Assembly: GCA_019454045.1 (NCBI GenBank)
Contig: SKCR01021106.1
Location: forward strand, 98,997-162,996
Direction of reading: 5' to 3'
From: Zanthoxylum bungeanum
Lineage: Eukaryota > Streptophyta > Magnoliopsida > Sapindales > Rutaceae
DNA: 64,000 nt
In this document: positions 54,791 through 64,000 of the stretch, in pieces
Position numbering within the stretch: position 1 is the stretch's first letter
How the letters are laid out: every line of letters starts with the position of its first letter
The notes under the pieces: generated by a model
Databases searched by the model: none
The model's input: the letters and a program-made list of their open reading frames with translations, nothing else
Told to the model about the DNA's origin: nothing
Program-made: the position numbers and the translations under genes

Positions 54791-57201
54791 TCTTTCAATT
54801 ATCTTGATTCTAATAGTCCAACTATTTAATCAACGATTTTAGGTACTATTTATTATAATGATTACTATAGTCTAACTATATAATCAACTATAATTTAATA
54901 GATTAAATTCAATTATATTGATTACTATAATCCAATTATATAATCAACTATTAATTGAAAAGGTTAATTCAAATATATTGATTACTATAATCCAATTATA
55001 TAATCAACTATAGTGAATCAGTTTGAATACAGTCCAACTGTTTTAAAACAACTATTAAACATTAGTCCAACTAATAAATAATTTATTTGACGAAATATTT
55101 GAATGAGCGCATATGGCAAGTAACTAAACGAATATTGCAAATTTAATACTTGCCTCCCACTATTTTTCAGCGAGCCTCTAACCCTCTGTGGAGTACTCAG
55201 GAAACCTTGTTTCCTAGTGGGCTAGGATCCGTTAAATAACACACAATCTTGACTTTGGCCAACAAATTGTATGATAATTAACTAGGTAGATCTCTAAGAT
55301 CAATTGGATCCCATCCAATTCCTAGATCCAGTAGGTGGACATCCAAGTCCGAAACATATATCTTATATATGCCAATATATCCAATATATTGCCTAACCTT
55401 TTGCCTCTGAATCAACTAAGTCTTGGCTTTGGCACAACAAACTTAGTGATCCCAGTTAAGCGGAACCCATTGACCTTGGAAAGATTCGTAATCAATGTCG
55501 ATGGACAAGAAGTGATCTTGACTTTGGCCAACAAATCACAACTTGGACAAGACACCAATATGGAACAAAGCTCTCGTGATTCAAACACATCCTCGACAGA
55601 CAAAGGCCTTGACTTTGGCCAACAAACCAATGCCAGTCTTGGATCTTGAGTAAGAATCACTCAATGGAAGGAAAAACGCTTAATATTTTGTGAGGGTTTT
55701 TCACGTGCAAATTGGCAACCAATTTATTATCTTTGTTAAGGTTTCATCATCATACACCCTTAAACATGCATTCTAAACACATAATAAGGAGCGTAAAATA
55801 AAATAATAATGATATGCGGATGGATACTTAACACATTATTCCTAGAACAAATCTCTCACTTTCCTCTCTCCCGCTAGCACAAGTTTTACTTCTACCCTTA
55901 AACATGCATTCTAAACACATAAAGAAACCTCATTTACATTGAGGGGAATAGGTGAGAAGAGAAATACAAATAGTAAGGAGGTAATAGGCTGGACACGCAG
56001 GTCCAATTAATAAATTCTAAATTTATTACAACAATTTCCAAAATTGCCCCACCCATCTAATATCCATCTGATATACATTATTCATGTATCGCAACCATGT
56101 ATTCACACAAGCATGTTATCAATCAATCTAATCCAATTAATTAATCTGATAATTAATGACCATCCAATGTTCAAACAATGATTTGATTTTGCGCGAGTCA
56201 AACTCGTTTTGCGAATAAGTACTCAAAGTACGAATTCTTGAATTAAATTAAACTACAACATTAAATCCAATTTAATTTGTATTTAATACTAATTCATTTA
56301 TTTAATTCCAAATTAAATATTATACTTTATAAAGTACTTTTACGACTTAGATTCTAAATCTAATCATTACGGGTCTCAAAGCCCGACTAACATCCAATGT
56401 CAATTTAATTAAAGTCCAATGGGCTTTCAATTAATTTCTCAAGGCATGGACTTTTGGTCAAATTGGGTCAAACCCAAAGACTAAAGCCCATTTAAAGGAA
56501 TCACCCTTAAATGCCTATAAACCAATTAAGGCCCATAAGGCCCAATTAAAGTTAAAGGTCCATTAGTCATAACAGGACTTTATGGATGTGGTTTTGGGCC
56601 CAATTGGATCCAACCAATTTATCCTAAATCCATCTTGGTACAACCAAGCCCATTAAAGCCCAATTACAACTTTTCAAGCCCAAATCCAATTTAAGCCCTA
56701 TTAATTAAATTACAAAAATTCCAAATTTCATATTTAATTAATCTAAAGTGTATTACATAATTAATTACCCAAATCAATATTTCCAAAACACCAATTAGCC
56801 TAATTAATCATGCTTATCAACATTAAAACATGTCCAACACATTTTAACAAAAATAAAACCCATTTTCATGCTCATAAGTCTCGGCTTTGTGGGGATTTTT
56901 ATGTCCGATTCGAATTCAATCCAATTAAATCCAATTCAACATTAAATCAACATTCCCAATTGATTTCAAGTCATCCAATGAATCAAAAATCAAAAATTCC
57001 AAGACATTTAGCGCTATGATATTCTCGGCCATGCCAATATTTTTGGGCAAAATTGTTCAAAACAATACTTCATGAAATTAATCCAATCAAACTTCAATAC
57101 AACATCATTTAAGCATACTCAATCATCCAATTTCATCAAATCATCCTCAAATCCATTTTTACCCAATTTTAACCCTAAATTCAAGTTTCATGCTTTTACT
57201 C
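54791..57201 (-). other. Element A 5' leader, non-coding
   Basis: A long AT-rich leader. An imperfect tandem duplication of a ~70-bp segment (TTGATTACTATAATCCAATT with TATAATCAACTAT) lies at about 54860-55020. Four copies of the motif CTTGACTTTGGCCAACAA lie near 55250, 55427, 55520 and 55613. No gene was recognised. Confidence 0.6.
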
Positions 57202-57213
57202 GCTCTGATACCA
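57202..57213 (-). other. A primer binding site
   Basis: TGGTATCAGAGC on the minus strand, one base after the LTR end. Confidence 0.92.
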
Positions 57214-57214
57214 T

Positions 57215-59214
57215 TGTTGGGAAAATCTACGGTCCCGAGGATCGATTAAAGTGATGAAACATACATGTGAATACATCAAAGAAGTTGCGGAAAACTTACA
57301 TCGATCGGTTGAGGCGATGCGGTGAAGAACAAAACTTTTTAAGCCCTTTGAATATCCTCCAAGGGTCACGGCAGTCACTGTTTTTGGTCTCCAAAAATTC
57401 GGCCATGGATCATCTTCCAAGCTCCAAGCTTTCGTGATGTGATTCCAAGCTCACGGGTGCGATTTCCCTATCACCTTCGCAAGACTCCATTGTGTGCTAG
57501 GACTCTTGATTTTTGCCACAAAAATCATCAATTGCTTCTCTTTGGCTCACGACAGTGGGCTGTGAAGGAAGAAGAAAAACAACCCCTTTTGGGCGTGAGA
57601 GAGGGAGGAAGAAAGAGAAGAGAGAATGTGTTGGTAGTTGGCAAAAAGTGTATCTAATACACTTATGAATTTCCAAAGTTCATTTTCCTTATTTTTGCTT
57701 TCCAAAAGTCAAAGCATTAAAGCTTTGCCAACAACTACCATCAATCAATCAATCAATCAAATTTTCACAACACTCAAAGTGACATGTGATTTTACGCTTG
57801 ATGTGACTAATGATTTGACGCTTGATGTGACTTGCGAGTGCGCTCGCAAACACTCACGGGCTCGAGTTCGCTAATTCCAAATTAACGAATTTTCCGTTGC
57901 GACGTAATTAAATATTTATGACTAGCAAAATCACTATTCACATAGCTAATGAATTAATTCTAAATTAACTCGTTCGCCCGAATTAAAATCTAATTTCAAT
58001 TCCGCGTCGAAATCCAATTTCTTATAATATATCGAATATATTATTTTATCGATTAATTCCAAATTAATCGTTTTCTCTCTTTAAATGATATTTTATCCCA
58101 GATAAAATATCTCCGTAATTCATCCCAGATTAATTTTCTCTCTCATTTAATTAATCCCAGATTAATAAAGTGTGAGTCATACATCATCGGTGAATCTTCG
58201 GGAAGCGACCCATGAGATCCCCGGATATGTTGGCAGTAAATCCGGTCATCGGACTATCCGAACACGTAAGTACCTAGTACTACGTTTGTACCGATTTACA
58301 AGACAATGTTGGCTTCTAGCAAAGCGCCATGCCTACCCAATTCTCCAGAAATATCCTTACAGGAATATACGATCTATATCAGGCGTAGTATACGTAGTAT
58401 TGCATATTTCGATCCAGTATCGGATGTCACGTGCAAGGCCTGGGGCTGGAAATGTGTCTGCCCCGTACGAAGCACATATCGGATCTCTGGTAACTAGTCT
58501 CTATAATTGGATAAACATTACCTAGTCATAATATCCTGATAGCTGCAGCATATAAGAGAATGAGTTACGTATCCTACGTGATCATCATCTCCACTATTAC
58601 TGGAGTGATACTTCCATCTCGACATCACACCCAACACACTACGATTCTAAATATACCCAGCAGAGGCGTACACAGAACCTGTTAAAGCCCTGGACGACCA
58701 AAACCAAAGTACATTGATTGTCGCAAGTATTAGCGGTGCAAGTCTCAGATTAAAACCAAATACACCTACCCTGATTCGGACTTCCATAGACACATAGTAA
58801 TACTACCAATGGAATTCTGAGGGGTCTATCCAGAGCGAAGCTGTTTTCCGTACCATCGGTAAAACACAACCTCCTACTACACTTGCATGAGTATCCTATA
58901 CCCAAATATATGAGAACTATGATGTTATGCCCTCACAACGCGCACTAGTGTAATACTAGTCTATTCCGCATTATCGATGTCCAATCTCGATAATACTACA
59001 ACTAGGGATATTTAATTATTAAACCTTTATGGATTGATACTGTCTCATATCATCTAAATCCAGGAACTAATCATATGGACCTTTCATCATTTATACATCT
59101 TGGTGATCTAATCACAAATGATAAAAGAGCAATTTCCTTTGTCACATAGTTAATTTGAACAACAACACCATGATCTGTACAAATAGTGACGCTATGGGTC
59201 ATAACTGTCCAACA
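57215..59214 (-). repeat. A LTR, second copy, 2000 bp
   Basis: TGTTGGGAAA to TCCAACA, nearly identical to 39721-41741. It serves as 5' LTR for the first unit, but it is followed by A's 3' interior instead of foreign flanking DNA. Confidence 0.93.
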
Positions 59215-60405
59215 ATCTCCCACTTGGCCTATAGCCAGTCACTCGAGTGTCCTACACCCAAACTATGTACGGTTCGCTCAAATTTCTGCTGAGAAATTCT
59301 TTCGTCGGCGGATTTGCATGATTATCATCTGATGCGATTTATTCGATCATCACATCGCCACGATATATGATCCGAACGAATCAGATGAATATCGAAGTAT
59401 ATATCTAGATCGTTGATGAGACCATTAATTCTTTAGCATGTGCTGTAGCCTAGCTCAGCTGCTAACAGGACTATATCTAATCTAATTAGATTTTTATCAA
59501 TCCAGAAGGCTTCTATTGCTGCCTCAGCTGCATCAATAATCCACTTTTGTTGTTTATTCGGTAACAGTATCTTGCTTGGAAGATTTCCAGCTCACTGTTC
59601 CATTATTCAAACTTTATAGTACCGTTGTTACGACTTATAGTCATTATTATCAGTTTGGAAACTTGCAGCAGTGATCCCATCACTTCAAGTTCTCCTTCCC
59701 CACAGTATCATTAGTTCGTCTAAGATACTGAAGGATGTTCTTACATCAATCCAATGACCATCGCTTGGATTGGCCCGATTGTGACTCCATATGCTCAAAA
59801 CGTATGAGACACCAGGTCACGTATATTTTTCAATGTACGAGTTCTCGGAGAGTATTAACAACTTTTAAATCTATCCAGTAGATCTTTATTCCTAGAATAA
59901 AGGTTGTTTCTCCCAATAATTCTAAGGAGAATTTTCTCGAAAGCCTAGCTTTCACCGATTGTATTTGGGAATATCATTTCCAAGAAATGATATAAAAATT
60001 ATCATTATTTATAGGACAGTCACTTTCAGTGCGCTCCCACTGACCCTCTTAATACACAAAGAATCATTTTCGTTTTGAATTAAATCATACACCATTATGA
60101 TTACATCAAAACAATCATTCCAAGAATTCAATGCTTGCATCAATCCATCCATGGATCGAATTAACTCGTAAAATTGTTTGCTCATTTTTGTACGAAAAAC
60201 CGTTGGAAGTTAAACATCCTCCAAAAGGTTTCCATTAAGGAAGCGTTTCGGCATTACAGCTGCCATATTTCATGAATGAAACATGCAGCATCAACAAGCA
60301 TTATCCAAATGGATTTACCGTGGCAACAGGTAAAAGGTTTCGTCGTAATCGACACAATCTATAATGATACCTTTTCGCTACAAGCCTAGCTTAGCATGTT
60401 GGTAT
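59215..60405 (-). pseudogene. Element A RT/RNase H remnant, second copy
   Basis: Base-for-base duplicate of 41742-42938, including the same decay lesions, ending at the same GGTAT. From ~59,680 it differs from the first copy mainly by single-base losses in short homopolymers. Confidence 0.88.
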
Positions 60406-62778
60406 TGAAGGGTTTTTAGGGGCTGAATCCGGTAACGCAGGGAAGCGGTGAAAATCGTATTTTCCGATTTCAAAATTTTTCTCGGATTAATTAAATAAAC
60501 ATATTTTATAATATTCCAATAATCAAATTATGAAAAAAAATCAATAAATCATATTTAAGTGAATTTACCAAATTACCCTTACTTGGTATTTTTGTCCATT
60601 TTGGTCCTGAAATTGATCAAATCAATTTTGAATGATTCTAAATCATTTCCAAGATGAACTTAGCATGTTCAAAACAGCAAGGAAACCAAAATCCCCAATT
60701 TTTCTTCCTGGCCGAGAGCACCACTTTGGTGAAAAAGTGTGCACTTTGTCATTTCATGCATCAAAACACATCAAGATGTAATCCAATCAACATGAAAACT
60801 TTATATGCATCATATACACATCCAAATGCACAACATAAATGAAAACCCCAAATTTGGAATTGGTCATGAACCCTAATTTTTCAAATTCTTCAAAATGACA
60901 AATTAGACCAAAATTGGTTAAATCAATTACTTCAATCATCATTCATCCATCCAATCCAAGTCTCAACACAATGAAACAACTCAAGATAAAATATAGGTCA
61001 TTTAAGAGTGGGTCAATAACTCTAGATTAGCAATGGTTTCCAAAACCTAAAAGCAAACTTACAACTACAATAGTCACAATCTTCTTTCATCACACATGCT
61101 CAACACTTCCATCAAAACTTCCATCAACAAAAATACAAAGAATAAAGAAAAAATAACCTAAGAACATCATATGTTAAAGCCTAGATCCTAAGGAACATTT
61201 TCCTTACTAATAGTAAAGTTGAAGAAACTTACTAAATCCAAGCTTTCTTGATTTTTCCTTTCTTTTCACAAGCTTTCTCTTCTTTGTTCTTCAATGGAGT
61301 TTTTCTTTGTAAAGTGGTATTAGGTTTTGAATAAAATGAAATGAAAAACAATATATACTTGTATCAAATTTTCCTTGGCCGAAATTCACCAAACAAATAC
61401 AAGATTATTAATTTTCTTTTCATTTCACTTTAATTTAGTCAACTTGCATAAATATCCAAATAACACTTTATTAGATATTTAATTAAGTCAACAAAGGCAA
61501 CTAATATCATTTACATCAAATATCCTAATGTAAGATATTTATATTTTAATTAATTTAATCATTTAACAATTAAATAATCAATTAATTAATCAAATACAAA
61601 TATATTAAATATATGTATAATTTACATTAAATATTAAAAAACATATATTCATTTAGGATATAAGTCAAATAACTCATTTTGACTATTAATTAATGTGTAT
61701 TTAAATTAATCAAGTATTAAATATAAATACACAATAATTAGGCAAATGACTATCTAGTCCCTTAGCACGTATCTTGCGTTAACCTTTAAACGACTTTATA
61801 AAAATCAATATTATTTATTAATGTTGCTCTAGTGCTCTACGAGTATGTTTCATTATTGAGACTCTCTAGATTCAGGTATATTCGTCACGAAATCAATTTC
61901 GTGTCCATAATCTATCCACCCGGAGATTATGACGATCACGGATAATCTCGTTGAACCATACAGGTCGAGGTCATGGCAAATGTATAATTCCTCCGTCACA
62001 GGTATCCGGATAAATCCCAGAGATATAGATGTAAACGTCAAATCTCTACGGGATTATCCAGTCGACTATTCCATTAGCAATCTCTAAAAGAATGTTTAGA
62101 ACTAGCTTCTAAAATTTACCACGGCCCATGGTTTTTCTGATGGCTAATCATATGGACTACCTATGCTCTGATACACAGAACTGACAGATCCTATCTTGAT
62201 ACACATAGGACACCCTAAGGATTCATCTACACCCACGAACAGCGGAGGTCTGATCTAAATAGATTGGTGACGTGACTGCCATCTAAGTGTAGAAGATGTC
62301 TCATGTGCCCACAATCGCATCTCAAGTCTAGAATCACAAGTGCTACTTAACCAGAAGATTCTTATTGACGTTGGTGTACCATCCATTAAGAATCTTCGGT
62401 GAGTCGTTCAGTGTTTATCCGATATAAACACCTAACGTCTATACTAGTCTCCAAGACTATGGTTCATTAAGAAACCATTGGAATCATATATTCCAGTATA
62501 CGACATGTACCGGTCTCAACGGTTTACTTTACTGACCAAGTAGTGTAAACCTTGACCAGGAACAGTCTGAGAATGACAACGTCATGATACTACTCAATGT
62601 CAGTTGCGACGCTTTTGCAACAGCACCATGACTAATCATTCTAAAGTCATACGTCTTTACCATATTAAAGATAGATTATATTATAGAAACTGCATATATT
62701 ATTCATAATAATAATGTTTTACAGAAGTATTCAAAGAAATACAACCGGGAATTGGCGCTCTGAGCACCAACCCCAACA
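60406..62778 (-). repeat. B 3' LTR in the second array copy, 2373 bp
   Basis: Same insertion point and orientation as 42939-45345. It is about 34 bp shorter. It lacks the 20-bp duplication, and many other differences are single-base deletions. Confidence 0.92.
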
Positions 62779-64000
62779 AAATCTCCCACTTGCTCTAGTG
62801 CCATATCGATTGTATCTAATACCCATCAACTCCACGTGTTTTATCAAACAGCTTCGGAGGTATGGCATTCGTCAGTGGGTCTGCTACATTATCTTCATCA
62901 CTCGTACCTGCAACGACAATATCCCCTCGCGACACAATCTCTCGAATAATTTGGTACTTGCGTTCCACATGCTTCGACTTCTGATGCGCCCTCGTTACTT
63001 TGCTTGCGCAATGGCTCCAGTCTTATCACAGTATAACGGAATCACATTCTCGATACTTGGGACAACTCCCAATTCTGTGATAAAGTTCTTTATCACACAC
63101 AACGCCTCTTTGCAGCTTCAGAAGCTGCAATATATTCCGCCTCAGTGGTGAAATCTGCTGTCGATCTTGGTTTGGAACTCTTCCAACAAACTGCAACCTC
63201 CGTTAAGGGTAAAGACAAATCCAGATGTAGACTTTCTATCATCGGGATCCGATGGAAATCGGAGTCTGTATACCCCATTAACCTGCAGTTCGTTTCCTCT
63301 ATAAATTATTAACTTATCCTTGGTACCTTTAAGATACTTTTAGGATATGTTTAATGGCCATCCAATGGTCATTACCTGGATTGGACTGATATCGACTAGT
63401 TACGCTAACAGCGAAACTGATATCAGGCCTCGTACATAATGGCATACATTATGCTACCCAAACACAAGCATAAGGTTGTTTAGACATCTAACCTTCTCAT
63501 CTTCTGTTTGTTGACACATCTTCTTAGAAAGATGAATCCCATGTCTGAACGGTATGTTTACTGTCTTACAGTTACCAAAACTATACCGTTCCAAGATCTT
63601 ATCTAGTACGTTGATTGGGATAACCCAATCAGCCTCCTTTGTCTATCTCTATAGAGTTTTATCCCTAAAACATAGGAAGCTTCTCCCAGGTCCTTTCATG
63701 GAGAAATTCTTACAGAGGTATGCATTGACGCTATGTAACATACCTAAATCATTCCAATGATTAGGATGTCATCAAACATATAGGACTAAAAATATGACCA
63801 TGCTCCCACTGGCCTTCTGATACACACAGGATTCTCCAATTCGTGAGAAAACCAGACGATATAATAATCTCGTCGAATCGAAGATTCTAACTAACTTCGT
63901 GAAGCTTGTTTAATTCCATAAATGGACTTCTTAAGCTTACATACCATGCCCGAGTTTTTGCTGGACGCAAAACCTTCAGGCTGTTCCATATAGATTTCTT
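62779..64000 (-). pseudogene. B RNase H and RT remnant, second copy, cut by window end
   Basis: The polypurine tract is at about 62780-62792. RNase H gives RSTADFTTEAEYIAASEAAK (63278-63093), as in the first copy. RT follows to the window edge in broken frames (colinear with 45358-46560). Extra frameshifts relative to the first copy are mostly homopolymer losses and may be sequencing errors. Confidence 0.85.

Larger units (their letters stand above)
39721..64000 (-). mobile_element. Element A: decayed copia element in tandem LTR-internal array, containing B
   Basis: The order on the + strand is A LTR (39721-41741), A interior 3' part (41742-42938), element B, A interior 5' part (52465-57214, primer site 57202-57213) and A LTR (57215-59214). 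The same A interior 3' part (59215-60405) and B again (from 60406) then follow. The unit repeats with period 17,494 bp, and the second copy runs off the window. The interior is homologous to C but broken by many small indels and has no long frame. The left flank CTGCC (39716-39720) should reappear after the last LTR beyond the window. Confidence 0.88.

Noticed and set aside
57439..57657. + strand frame with a basic segment in the A LTR
   Set aside because: Inside the LTR and antisense to the element; it is not kept open in the other A LTR.

Overview
The window is a block of nested LTR retrotransposons from a flowering plant genome, probably a eudicot. The coding remnants are plant Ty1/copia and Ty3/gypsy gag, protease, integrase, reverse transcriptase and RNase H. 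The copia-type primer sites read TGGTATCAGAGC, which fits plant initiator tRNA-Met. I recognised no host gene, tRNA, rRNA or intact autonomous element anywhere in the 64 kb. This suggests heterochromatin, though species and chromosome position cannot be told from the sequence. Letters A-H name the elements here.

Layout. (1) 1-2359: a copia-type long LTR (+), relative of family B, entering from the left and ending in D's 3' LTR. (2) 2360-31989: element D (-), an old Tat-like Ty3/gypsy element. Left to right it has a 3' LTR fragment, an antisense extra ORF with an apparent intron, two tandem-repeat arrays, then integrase, archaeal-type RNase H, RT, protease and gag. It is split by two complete insertions with perfect 5-bp target duplications. 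E (8088-18744, TSD ATACT) is a gag-only element with 3.2-3.5 kb LTRs and sits in the aRNH gene. C (19808-29793, TSD ATCAC) is a copia element and sits in the RT gene. (3) 31990-33716: element H (-), an Athila-like gypsy 3' end with its 3' LTR. (4) 33717-37775: element F (+), a relative of E that has lost gag and carries a CpG-rich palindromic repeat in its LTR. (5) 37776-39212: element G (+), a truncated relative of A and C. (6) 39213-39720: a second H-like 3' end (+). (7) 39721-64000: element A (-), a decayed copia element carrying complete element B (42939-52464, TSD GGTAT). The whole LTR-internal-B unit starts again at 57215 with a period of 17,494 bp, so the window ends inside a second tandem copy.

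How the parts relate. D is the oldest host element visible, and E and C landed in its pol gene. D, C and B each carry lesions in at least one active site or reading frame. E, F and A could only have moved with proteins supplied in trans. The most notable observations are the LTR-bounded tandem duplication of A+B, the E/F gag-only and gag-less family with a strongly conserved leader and an unusual LTR, D's antisense ORF, and a run of homopolymer-type deletions after about 59.7 kb that looks like lower sequence quality.
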